In this document: piece by piece, positions 1 to 12,900 of the stretch
How the letters are laid out: every line of letters starts with the position of its first letter
Position numbering within the stretch: the stretch's first letter is position 1
From: Otis tarda
Lineage: Eukaryota; Chordata; Aves; Otidiformes; Otididae
NCBI GenBank assembly: GCA_026413225.1
Contig: CM048556.1
Coordinates: 21,925,115 to 21,989,114, forward strand
DNA length: 64,000 nt
Reading direction: 5' to 3'
Notes under the pieces: model-generated
The model's database searches: none
The model's input: the letters and a program-made list of their open reading frames with translations, nothing else
What the model was told of the DNA's origin: nothing
Made by a program: the position numbers and the translations under genes

Positions 1-3000
1 AACCAGAGAAATAGCCTTCCTGATGCCATAAAACAGAAAAAGGTCAAGAGGTTCACGTGTAACCCTGAAGAATTCAAAGGAAAAAACTTGATCAGAAGTG
101 AGGAACAGAAAAGCTAAACGGTTTTGTGAATGCTGCCTTAATTGCTCTCTGGCGAGGATTAGCAGCCTGTTTGGAGTCAGCTTGCCTTCTTCTGTGTGTT
201 CCACAACTGAAAAACTCACACACACACACAAAAAAAGTAAAGGGGCTTAACTGAGCAGACACTCACTGGCAAAGCTAGTCAGATATCAAAAAGCCAGGTC
301 AAATATTCCAAGGGTTCAATATTTCTTTTCAAAACTGCAAGAGAAAAGAAGAAGTCACCAAGTTGTTGCACTCCAAGGGCTGGAGAGACGCTTTGCAAAG
401 AACCGTTTGCTTAACATCCTCCATCAAGCACCATTGTAAACTGGGATTACCTAGGTCTCAATTAGCATCTGCATTGAAATTAGATCAACTCACGTGAGGA
501 CTAAGGAAAAAGCACAGACTATTTTTTATGTAAATTCTGTCCCTTTACTAATTTGAAGGGCTTTGCTACCCAGTTTAGCACATCTTTAGAGAGATGGGAT
601 GTGTTCATGCTAAATCCCTTTTTTCTCCCCTAAACTGCTTTTCCTGGTTCCAGCTAAAGAAGAAGTACTTAGCAGAGGCTAATAGTCTACTTACCACCTA
701 TTGTACTGGGCGCTTGGCTTTGTTTGCCTAATGATGCCCCCATCCCATTCCCCTCAACTTCCAATTAAGAAATGTTTTACAGTCTTTGCTCCTTAATCCT
801 CAGTAATGACGCAAGTGATCGGAATTGTTCTTGGTGTATTCTTTCTGGATTTAGGAAGAAAGAACTTCATAAGAGCTAAGAATTGAAAAGGTGATGACAG
901 CTTTAGCCCTCCAGAGCTTGTTGAGGCTGGCAGAATGGGGTCCATGTGGTTCCTTACAGGCTTGTCTGCACATAGCATTGCCTTGGTTTGAACAGTGCTT
1001 TTAATTTACTGTAGCTTCAATCTGTTCCTAACTGATCTGAGATAAACCAAAATGAATTTTTGTCCAGATTTTTCGGACAGATTTAACCAAACCAGTTTAA
1101 AGCAGGGCATGTTTCTATGTTGCATATAACCGTGTCTCCACGATATTCCTGGTTTACTCCTTTTTTTTTTGCACTGAATCAATAGACAGGGCTGATCAAT
1201 CCACTCTAGAAAATAAAAACGAAGCAACTTAAAGAGCTTTTACTTCTCATGCTATAAAGCCATGGTTTTTAAAGTACCAAATAAAAAGCAACCCCTCCTT
1301 TGTGAACAGGTAAGAATCTCCAGTTTTCCCTTGAGGAAAACCAAGGTACAGAGGTGTTGTTCAAGGTCTTTCACCTCTTTCACTCTTTTCCTCTTCCAAG
1401 GCCACAGAGTGTATGGCAGAACTGTGAAGAGATTCCAGCAGCCCTGGCTCCACAGCCTAGATGATTCCACTATTGGTATTAACAGTATAATGAATTTCTT
1501 TGGCTAAGAATAATGATCTATATTTGCCTTGCATTAAGTGACAGATTTGCTTTTATTCAGCATAGCTATAGTTTTTTTAATGTAAAATCAGAGTTGACTG
1601 TTATGGATGCTGTACTTTTTTTCGTGTTTACATTATGGGTTTCACAGAGATCTGCAAGAATTCATTCCAATCAAGGCGATTCAACTCTGAACTGAAACAG
1701 GAACCCCTCTCTCGTTCAAGCAGAACTGCTCTGATTTGCTTTTCTTCAGCACCAGGTACTCTGGCAGATGGATCAAATATTGTCAGAATGCAAAAGCCCA
1801 TCAAACCGACAGTTTCCTGTGGGATCTCAAAGCAAGGAGAAGCATTGCTCATATGGGAGTTATACTATTTCATTAGGTCCTGCCTACAAGAAAGAGAAGG
1901 TAGTTACAATAAAAGCTCAAAGCTAAGCTCAAAGCTGTAGTGGGAATTGCTTGCTAGGACACTGAGAGAGCATCGCTATTTTGAATAACATAGAAATGCT
2001 AGAAAAAGTCTGGCATAAAGTAGACAGGAAAAGAGATGTATGTCCCTTTATTACTTTCAAGGGTTGGAGCTGAATTTCTTAATTTCTCTGGGCTCTTTAG
2101 TCTAAAGGATAACTGATCCAAATGCATGCTGAGGTTTGGAGAAACTGGGATTCAATTCTGCACTGAGCAGAATATATGAGGCAGCCAACTTGCAGTGTAA
2201 CGCGCACACTTGGGATTTTCCTGCATCACATTTCATTTCAGAGGACCCCCTCTGTAAAAGCCTGTCTGGGTTCTGCTCAGTCAAACTGGTCACAAGGGCC
2301 ACATGTTATCCCCCTTCTAATGGAGGTCTTATTTAATTTTTTTGTTTGTTTTGCTTCTTCATGCAAGCCATTAAGGATGCAAGTTTATGATCATGCGTAT
2401 GTATGAAAAATATAACGGTTCTTCTCTCTGTATAACAAAACCACTGATGAGTGGTTCTGTCAGCAGCAGAACTAATGAAGCTTGGCTTCCTCCAGAGTTG
2501 CCTCCTGTTTACATGCTCTGACGCCTAATAAGGTGAGAAATGAGTGAAGCTTTCCTAAGGCTTGGCTGTTCATCACGGCTCGCTGTCCCACGGTGGGTCG
2601 TACTGGGTGAGTCCTATAAATCACCTCTCTGTGGGAGTATGGACAGGGTTTGTCTCTTCCACCTGGCTGTTTTCATGACACTTGTAGGAACTTTGAATCT
2701 TTGATGTTTCAGCTCCTGTATCCTGTATGCATGATTTGGATCAATGGATTCAAAATGTGCTGGGGAAGATTAGGAATGGGGACGTGACTAGTAAACAACA
2801 CCTAAGTCTTGTTTCCTTGGGACGCCAGACAGTGCTGTGCTGGGTGGTGGAGCCTTTCTTTACCTGACCTGATCAGGTCTTTCCAGCAATCAGGCTCATC
2901 ATTTGAAGGGTTTTTTTTTCCCTTTTTTTTTTTTTTTTCCCCCTGCTCTCTCATCTCCTGGGTTTGAATATCACATTTCATTTAGGATCTTAAGCTGGCT

Positions 3001-6000
3001 ATTATGTAAAAACTACATACATATTTCACTGGAAGAATGTGAGGCTCTTTGCATAAGCTCTTGGCTTAATCATTAAGAAAACTATTCCAAAATCTTTCCA
3101 TCTCCCGCTGCTGTGATCCTGTCATCTCAGAGGCTTGGAGACAAATGAAGATAAAAAGAAAGACTGATTTAGAAACCAACTCAGGATATTTCCAGTAAAA
3201 TCTCCTTGCCTCACAGATATAAAAAGGAACCTGCCACATTTATTTCTGTATCTTTTAAAAATAATCTGTAGATAAAAGAAAAAACATTTTCTGTTTTGGG
3301 GACGGTTTTAGGAACAATTTTCAATTAACTGTGTCAAGGTTTTCTTAATTTATCTGTGTATTTCATTCACGTTCTCACTGTCAAATTCATCTTTTACCTG
3401 AAGATACATCTTTCACTTCTGCCATACAATTGCAACGATGAAAGAAGGTACAGAAGCAGCGGCCACCTTACCAACTTGCTGTGTTTGGAGATGGGATCTC
3501 TAATTAAATGCTAGTTGACTCTCTGCCACCTGACAAAGATGGCAAATTTCTTACCTAGGACTTTTCAGAAGCTGTGCTTTTTTAACGAGCTGTAACTCCG
3601 CGATCCAGGTGCTATACTTTTAAAATGAACTTTGTATTGATAAAATCCACAATTTTAATGAACTTGTGCCACCTTGCAGACTATAATTTACAGAGGAGAA
3701 GTGGAAATAGGGTACTATTACTGGAAAAAAATGTACCCATATATATTCAGGAACAGAGGAGGCACTCTGGAGGCAGCTGTCAAGGGGCAAGGGAGGAGCA
3801 GGCTGTGCAGCATCTCTCCTGTCAGACAACAGGCAGTATTTGCTATGCCAAGCAGTAGTTTTTACAGATTACAGATTCTCGTCTTAAATCTCCCCGTTCT
3901 CTATCATACAAATGGAGATATGGTTTTCAAGGTAGCCAAAATAATTTTGACATGACAGGATGTATATATACTGCTTAGTATAGCTCCTGGAACTCCAGGG
4001 GTCTTCAGATCTCGTTCTGTGAACCACTTCGCTTACAGAAACAGGCCCTGACTCTCAATATAGAAGAGAATCCGTATACACAGACTGGAAGCTATTACAA
4101 TAAATAGATGGATGCTTTTGATTCCCTCCAGAAGAGAACAGATGTGGTTGCAAGCACAAACATATGCATTCACCCAAATTAATCATTATATTCGTTTGAG
4201 GTTTACCTCACACTTTATCTCAGATAGATGAATTACGTATTCTGTTCATGTTTTCCATGCTGTAGGTCAGTGGGCTTTGGCTTTCAGACTGCCTTCTGCA
4301 ATAATGAAGTTGACAAAAAATTGCACCCTGGCTTTGAGACAGCACCTTCAAGTAGATACAATTCATTTGTCGTGCTTTTTACAAAGGCAAGTCAAACCAA
4401 AATAACCTAACAAAATTAGGACCTGGCAACAAAACAGTTGCAATACAAACCATCATCAGCTATGTAACTCAGAGCAGCACTTCAGAAGGGTCACCAACAA
4501 CAGCCCTGGGACTTCTTTAGCACTTAAATCAACCAGGATGGTACTTCATGGGCGGGTAATTTTTTTTCCCTATATAAATAGGAAACCATAGCAAACAATC
4601 CCTTGTTAAAGAGATGTTATGCATAAAACCAGACTAATTAGTGAAAATATTAATTCAGGGAAAAGTTATAATTTTCTATGCCTGTATGAAGACAGTGTAA
4701 TTCAGCCAGGGATTACAAAATTCATTACCAATTAGTTTCCTGTATGCCCCTCTGTGATGAATTTTCTGTTGTTCCTGATAACTGTACGTTTTTCACTGAG
4801 GATAACAGACTCATTTCTCAGTTCGCAGACTAGCTCTTCAGCCACCCACGAACGACGTACACACCTCTTTTTAAGACAGTTCAGACATTGTTGCGAGAAG
4901 TTCTTGTAATTCTAAATCTCTGCCATGCTAGGTAATACGAGAAATATTAAATAACTGTATTACTACACTGTGATATTTGTCTTATGTCCTTTGGATTTCT
5001 TTATCCACCCCAGGAGATTACTGGTCTCAGCTGGGTGACATCTCTGGAGTTTTGCCTGCATTCCTCCTGCTTCTCCAACCCAATTCCCTTTGCACTCGAC
5101 CTGCATGGCCTCCCTGAAGCAGCAGTGAAGAGGCGCAGCCCTGCTCCCTCACTGTTTTTTCTAGATACTGGAATGGACAAACATCGCTTTACCCTTCTGG
5201 ATATCCCACCAATTTCAAAAGAGTCAGTGATGCTGCAATTCCAACTTTATGCTCAAGTGAAAAGCCATATAACACTTTAAAATGTGTGCATGCACTTGTT
5301 TTGTAGATAAACTTTAAAATAAAAGTGTCTGAAAATCATCTTCTGTTACTGAACCACAATGCACCGCAGCCAGGTTCCAACCTGTAGCTCCTGGAGGCCA
5401 ACAGGAGATATTCAATGGCTTAACGACCCAACACGAGACGAATTGCAAAACCAGATCCTATAAAACTCCCTTTAAAGAAGTCACAGAACTTTCCAGATGA
5501 ATTTCTGTCTCAGTGTCGCAGGCAAATACCAACTAGAGACAGTCTGCCTCTATACCCACTTGTTCACTGTTCTGCATGCCTCCTTCCTGCCAAAACACTA
5601 TGTGGCACATTTTTGTTTAAAATTATTTTTTAATGTCCCCCTAGTACAACCCTGGAAGGGCCATGACGACAATGGAGAATGACATGATTCATTTCTGCTC
5701 AGATACGATGCTGAAGGAAGTCATGGTAAAACTGAAGGCAGATTATATAGAACCATCGCATCACTTGCAAAATGACGCGGATGCGGATGTAGATAGCAGT
5801 AAGATCACATCGATGTCTGCCTAATAATACAGACTGCTGGTTTTATGTGGCTGTATTTGCAGCAGCTATCACAGAAGATTGTAGAGCACCTTCTGCAGAC
5901 CTCACCTGGGGCTGATCACAGCTCGCGTGGAAATTCCCTACGAGCTCAGTGATCATTTCCACAGGTGCTACTGGAAATGATTTCATTTAGCCATATTTCA

Positions 6001-9000
6001 CTTTCCCTCGAAGCTTGTTCTGGAGAAAAACGTCAATGCACTGCTAAGCTAACCAGTCAAAACAGCTAGTTGTGATGAGGAGTGCTGAAAAGATTTCAAA
6101 GGAAAGGGAAAATTCCAGCAATACCTGTCACAGGTACCCCACAGCTGGTGAAAGGCAGCGTCACTGCTACAGGACGCACTGATCAATTAGATGTTGGCAT
6201 CTGTTATTCAGAGATAATCATACATAATTACTCCGTTTCAATCACGGAAGAGTTCAGGAGTGAACGTACCCACCCTGCAACCCTGATGTACGCAGAAGTT
6301 TCCCTAGGTGATAACAACAGAGTCAGCTGTTATAAAGGAAAACACATTTATTTTAGTATCACAACCACAAAAAATATAAGCAGAGGTCCTGTATGTACGA
6401 AAAGGATTTTGCCAAGCAGGGAGTGATATGTCTCCTGGGTTACAAGTAATTTTTTGTCATCAGTTCCCCTGCTTCTTCTGCTGAATAAACAATCCCAACT
6501 GATTTTCCTGCTGCAGATGATCTGTCCAAGCAAATAATCTTTTCATTTATTTTCCCCTTGCCTAGAAGGAAATCTTTCTTTTCTATTAAAAGATGGTTGC
6601 ATGGGAATATTGGCCAATGGTCTATGAAATGAGAGAACGAGTGAGAGAGAAACTCTTTGCTGATAATTTATATGAAGATTTATCTAGAGCCGTTCTTCTG
6701 GGTTTATCCTCTCAGTACTGTCATTTCACAAAACACAGAAGGAACAATGCCATTCTCACTGGGGTGTGTATGTGCATTGCTTCTTTCTGCTGGAAAGAAT
6801 CAAAATCGTTCATCTGTGTCACAAATCTTATAACGACATAATCTAATGGAAGTGTATCCCCTGCTTACCTCCCCCTTTTAGGAAGAAGACGACTGTTTTT
6901 GCATTATAAGGATCTGACTAGCCTCAGCCGACACGCTGCTGTCATCTGTGAAGCGTCCAGGAAGCTACAAATTTGTTTCAGTATAAACCGCCACTTTCAA
7001 GAGGAAAACAGCACCGTGTGGCACCAGGCATATTTCGGTGACATCCTAAAAAGACACCGAGACATTCCAGCACGGGCCCAACAAGAACCGGGCTGGCACA
7101 ACTGAGAGGGAGAGCAGAGCAGGGCAGGAGCAGTTAGGCAGGAGAGAACGCAAACCGTTTAAGGCAGAGCCAGCAAAGCCTGTGCAGCGATGAACCACAG
7201 CTCCAGTTAGATACTCAGTCTGCTTTGCTTCTCTCCAGAGTCAGAGCAAAGACAGAGAAACCTCTAGAAGGTGATCTTAGATTTTCTAGCACATAGAATA
7301 CTTGTGCGGTGCTAAGAGTGAGGGGGTCTGAGTTCTCTTTCCCTATGGTGCTAGGGAATGATTACTATGTATATTAGGCAGAACTTGAAATGTGAGAGTG
7401 AGACCAATCTATTCTGAGCTGACATCAGTCCCAGATGATTAGCAATACACGTCTTGTCCCAAAGGAAACAGGTATTTAAAAGCATTTAGCTATTTCAGGC
7501 ATCATCTCTTCACATAATAAAGGAATCTGGGTGTCAGAAAGAGCAAAACCACCACCTCCTGAAAAACAAGGGCTCTGTAAGATGTCTCTACTTAGCAACC
7601 TAGAAATACACCCAAAGCCACTGCTGCATGAGATAGCGCTGCTCATGCAGAGATCTTCTCCCTGATGGCAATGCTTACGAGATTTTTACCTTCCTTGTAT
7701 ACTGGTGATGAATTTATAAGCAGATGCAGGCAACTTGATAGCCCTTCAATTTTTATCCTCCCTATTCCTATCCACATAATTGTCTAATCCTTATTTATAA
7801 CTCCCTAAGCTATTTACCTCCATAATTTAAGTTTTATTCCTACTGTGGGGTTTGAAGAAACGGAGCATAGTGTCTCCTGCAAGTAAAACCCAAATGATGT
7901 TTCTTTGCGGCTGGAATTTAATCTATTCTAAGTGGTGCCTCTGTTCCCTGGTGCTTTGCTTACTGGAGGTTAGCTCTGTGGGGCTGAAAATAGAAGATAT
8001 TTTAGCATTTATGTGCAAGTGTGTGCATGCAGGAATGCAAATCCGTAAAAGCTCCAGAGCTCATCTAAAATGCTAATAGAATTATAGAGCTCCCAACCTA
8101 TAGAGCTTCCAGCCTGAAGAGTACCTGGTGCTCATGGCTCCTCCCCAGACATAACGTAGCTATAGGGCTACCTCTTTTTCCACTGCTCAGCAGGGAGTGG
8201 TTTAACTTTCACTGTTGTTCGGCAAAGAAAATGGCCTTGAATTTTAGTGAGGGTCTTGCTAATTCACCAGTCAGAGCACCCTTCCATATATCAAAATGAA
8301 AGAGACAAAAACAATTAGCTCTCAGCCACACTGTGGTGAACAGAAATGAAAACAGGAGAAATCTACCATAGCTTCCAGAGAAAAGAGCATGGCCCAGCAG
8401 CAGCAAGCTCTGCTGTGAGCAGATACCCACCTAGGAGCAGGTATCTGCTAGGATACCTACGAGCCTGAGTATCACATCCAACATATGGCACTCGTACATT
8501 AACTCTTTACCATCAAGTAATGAACTGCTTCTGTTCAAATTAAATAACTCTTCAGGCAATCTAATTTGACAGATGCTCCTCTTCATCTTACCTAAACGAC
8601 ATGTTCTTTATTTGCACAGTGCCAAAATGAAGTCTGACAATCTAGTTTCTACTTCTGGCTACTACTATCTAAGTGACTCTGGGCAAGCTATTTTTTTTCT
8701 GCATCTGCATAATTTTAAATCTCTCAGTAAGAGCTCCTGAAAGTCTTCCATAGTCAAGATTTTGAGCAGCTCTGCATTTCTTGGCTCTCTCTACAGCATG
8801 ATACAAACTTGTTCAGATCCCACAAAGAACAACTGCTAGTGTGTCACTGGCAGCACGACGACAAGGCCAAGATACACACAACCTGACCTTGCCACCTCTA
8901 CACAGCAGAAGTCCTGTTCCAACCATTACGTCATGTGGGTAAGGAAAAGGAGGGAAAAACGAGGAAGCTTGTCTGGAAAAAAAATCATCCCCAAGATCAG

Positions 9001-9900
9001 ATTTTTCCTGAAACCTACACTGGTGAGCAGGGCCTGGGAAGGTGACACAGATCCCCGCTCACGTCTGCATAAATCATCAGCTCTCCCGGGGCCAGCAAAG
9101 CGCTGTTAAAGCACCTGAGTTCCTTTGGAGAAGGATCCTGCAAGGCAAGTTAAGAACTGGAAAGCATGTTTACCGAGGAACGGTCTGAGGTGAATTTTAG
9201 ATCTCTCAAGAGGCTCCAGCCACATAATTGCAAATACTTGTTATTTTATCTGAACCTCATAACTCTGAGTTGCAGTGATTAAAATTCCCATCCCAGGTCT
9301 GCAGGAACACGAGTCCTAATAGCAACTGCTAAATCTCAATATCACATTCAGCTGCCTTAGTGATCTGTTCAAAAAAGCAAACATCTGCAATCACATTATC
9401 AACCAGCCAAAGGGCTGAAACCTCCCAAGGGTCTATGTCGGGTTAGAGAGAAATTTTGCTTAAAAAGGAAGCTTATATTATCAGGATGAAAAATGCCAAC
9501 CAAAGAAAGGAACCATGTGCTGTAAAACCTAACCACCGTAACAAATAGCAAACTTTTTTTTTGTCTCTCTTCAAAGCCTGAACAATTAAAAAGCTTACGA
9601 TGCATTCTCCCCCTCCTAAATGCAGGGCCAGACCATTATTTAAGAAGATTGCTTCAGGTTTGTCACAATGAGTGCAGAATTCTTTCTTTGTGGCAAGCAC
9701 AACTAATACAATAAATACACTCACATTCTTCTGTGGCACTGGTAAATAAATAAAAATAATCCTTAACACTAACACAACCCCCCATATGTCCTCATGATAA
9801 CAATGCTCTGAAGCATCTTATGCCTGCACACTGCCATCACTCTAACGCAGCCAGCCATCTGAGTCAGCCGGGGTAGATTTTCTTCTCTAATGAATCAGAG
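1..9900. other. non-coding, AT-rich, no gene recognised
   Basis: I find no exon chain, promoter island or interspersed repeat that I can name here. Open frames are short (no more than about 114 codons), lack convincing splice context and resemble no family I know. Low-complexity items are a short CA run followed by A at 217-236 and pyrimidine/T tracts at 2911-2942. A perfect inverted repeat lies at 8418-8449 (10-base arms, 12-base loop). A 12-13 base tandem duplication of the type AAAGCTCAAAGCT lies at about 1912-1936. The region is best read as intergenic DNA or as part of a large intron of a gene whose exons lie outside the window. Confidence 0.6.
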
Positions 9901-12900
9901 ATAGAAACCAAATGTTGAAGCTGATCTTGTTGAACGTTTTCAGGTGGCTGAACAGAACCTTCACGGTATAAAAAACCGGAGGCAGTTTCACATGGCTGAC
10001 AACATTGCTTGTGCTTCAATTTCTTCTGTCAAGACAAAGTTTCTTTGGAAGGACTACAGCAAATTTCATTCATCACAATCAGTCTGTAGAGGCTACTGTT
10101 GCCAGGGGCAACTTTGGTCAGAAGAGTGGAACTTGGTGGTTTAGGGAGAAGTTCGATTCAGAGTAGATGATGCAAAGGCCTCTGACAGATGGAAAGGTGT
10201 GTGGGAAGGGAAAGGGGCTGTTAGGGCAGAAGACACAGGAGTACTGCTTTCCCCACTTCATGTCACCTAAGTGTCACTGCTCCAGCAGCGCTGCTGCTCC
10301 AGGCAGGATGCAGTTAGGCATCCAAGACGTGATGATGCTCCACGGGATGCGCATCTGCCGCACGGTTTGCCTGTGGGGCTGGGTCTCAACACTCCCTGGC
10401 ACAGCCTGGCTGTGTAATCAGTGGCAGGTTCTCAACACTCAGATTATTTCAAGCGAGGTCTCAACATCTGTGATGAGAGGCTTGGTCCAAATTGCAGCAG
10501 GCTCAGCAACAGCACCAAGTGACAGTAGTTTAGCAAGCTGCCACCCTTCAGCTGGGCTGGAGGCACTGTCTGTGTGTGCCTACCCAAATGTGAGGTACTG
10601 TGGCTTGGACCAAACCTAAACGGTTTAATGTACATTGGATTACTTCACCGAAGGCTCCTGGTATTTAACCTTATCCCAACCACTTTTCTGGTTTTGTTGG
10701 CAGTTGAAGTTGCAGTACACAATGGTCAATGGCCAGCTCCTGCCTAATGCTCTATTATCTTTTTGATAAATTACACGCATTAACTCCACTGCCTCTTCTG
10801 CAATTTGAAAGGATTAAAAAGCCTTAGACAGTAAGACAGTTAACTAGGACGCAAAGCACATTTTCAAGGACCGAATTTTACATCTTCAGTTCTCTATTGT
10901 TTTTCAGTGACTGTGAAGTACAGAATGAGGGGGCTCTATGTAAAAGAAGCAATTGAAGTCTTAAATGCATCCTTGATGGAGTACAATTACCCACCAGCTC
11001 TTTTGAACACCCACCTATAGACAGGCAGAGATGAAGCACGGAGAGAAGGGACAACAACAGCTTTTTATGTAACAGACTTCAATGCTCTTGGTTGGGAAGC
11101 AGCACACTTAGGAACCGCTCTCTGATATGCCCCTGTTTTCCTTCACACCAGGAATGCATCAACAGTAGAAGGGATGCTTGCAATTAAACAATTGTTAGTA
11201 TGTTGTAGTTAATAAATACATTCAAGTCTCAGCATTAAAATTTGGATATGACAAAATATGGGGTGGTTTAGATCGGGGTTTTACTTTAGCATGCTGAAAA
11301 AGATCAGAACGATTCTGGCTTTCAAACACCCTCAAAAGTGGAATTTCTCATGTACGCAGAGAGAAATTGTAAAAGATGGAGAGATGTTGTGTGAGCAGAG
11401 GATGGGATGAGGAGCAAAGCGGGCATCTTTGTAAATCATATTCTGTTACTGACTTTTCTTGAAGTGGGAAAATTCACTCCATCTCCCTAGCACAACCCAT
11501 AGCTCTGTAAATCAGGTCACTTCGGATGTGCTGCTACTCAAGACCTTGCACTACTACATTCATCTACTTATGCTCCCGCTGGCCCCAAGCCCTAAGTCAG
11601 TTGCCTTTTTTAGCCCTAAGACTGGCCCACGTAGTCTGGTGTAGCCTGACCCGACTCCTTTCCTCCTGCACCTACTTTGCAATCAGTATGCCAAGTAGGT
11701 AGTTTAAAGCTCTGCTGGGTGTTTTCAGATGAGATCACACCTCTGACTGTAGCTCAGGAAAACTCAAAGTTCCTGACCCTGTGCCTCGTTACTTCAGCCA
11801 AGTTACTGAGAAGTTCTAAGAGAACTTAATGGACAGCACAGTACAGAAGGATGCTCTCAAATCCCAAAATACTTGGGATAGTAATCCTTAAGTTCTGTTC
11901 ATAAATAGTAATATTCCAGTTTAATGGGAGCTCATGTTTTACAATCTCTGGAGGAAATAGAGACTTTCTAAACTATGGAGGTAATCCCTTCCCTTGCTTT
12001 TGCAAAATTTGCCAAACACTCTCTCATAGGAGATCTTACTTGAACGTTAAGCTTGAAATTTAACACTCTTCTCTATTCTAAATTAATAATCCCAAGGATC
12101 TACTCTGTGCTCAACCTGTGTTGACAGACTATAGCCAACATCATAAGCACCGCAAAACTGTCCAGGTGGAAAACAGCTTCGGCCTGTCCTTCAGTGGGCG
12201 ATGCCGACTACATCAGTACCTCAGACTACAGATCCGCAGGCGCGCTTGGACTGTGCCAGGAAGACAGCCAGCGATACAGATACCCTTCAGCTGGCACGTC
12301 ACACCAGCCAGCTAAGGAGATTTTGTCAATATTTCATTTATTTGAGGATGGAAGAGCATAAAGTTTAAATAACAGCCTAGCTTTTAAGTTTTTAATAAAA
12401 CCCCTGTAACTCCTGGGATTATATCAGCCTAGACCAAGGTCACCTTATCTAGATGATATTGTTTTTAGACACAAGCCTGCTCTGTTTAATGTTCCCTCAT
12501 GCTGCAAAAGACCAAAATGATAATAAGACCCTGCTGAAAGGACAAGCAATTTTATTCAGGCAGAGTACATTTAAACACACATAACAGCTTCTGTTACATG
12601 CTAATGGTGCCACTGTTTCACTGCCTCATCTTACTCTGTCAGCTTTGTGGCTGAATTATGGTTTTAATATCGCAGTCTCTGCTCTGACGATGATTTGTTC
12701 TCTGTTGTTTTTCTGATCTGCACTTCAGAGTGATACACCGCTAGAGACACTTTAGCTGGTTGTAAGAGCGCATTGCCAAAAGAAAATCTCTTCGCTCTTA
12801 GAAATTATGTATATCTATGGCCGTACATGATCTAAACATAGAAGTTGTGAATCTTTCAGAATATTTGAGTAGAAATTCCTGATAGAACAAAAATACATCT

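Noticed and set aside
10167-10619. 150-codon plus-strand frame
   Set aside because: It is rich in M, C, W and S with no recognisable motif, conserved start context or splice partners.
11299-11322. Resemblance to mature miR-383 (AGATCAGAA...), a microRNA of the SGCZ region
   Set aside because: The similarity breaks after nine bases and no complementary star arm follows, so no precursor hairpin forms.
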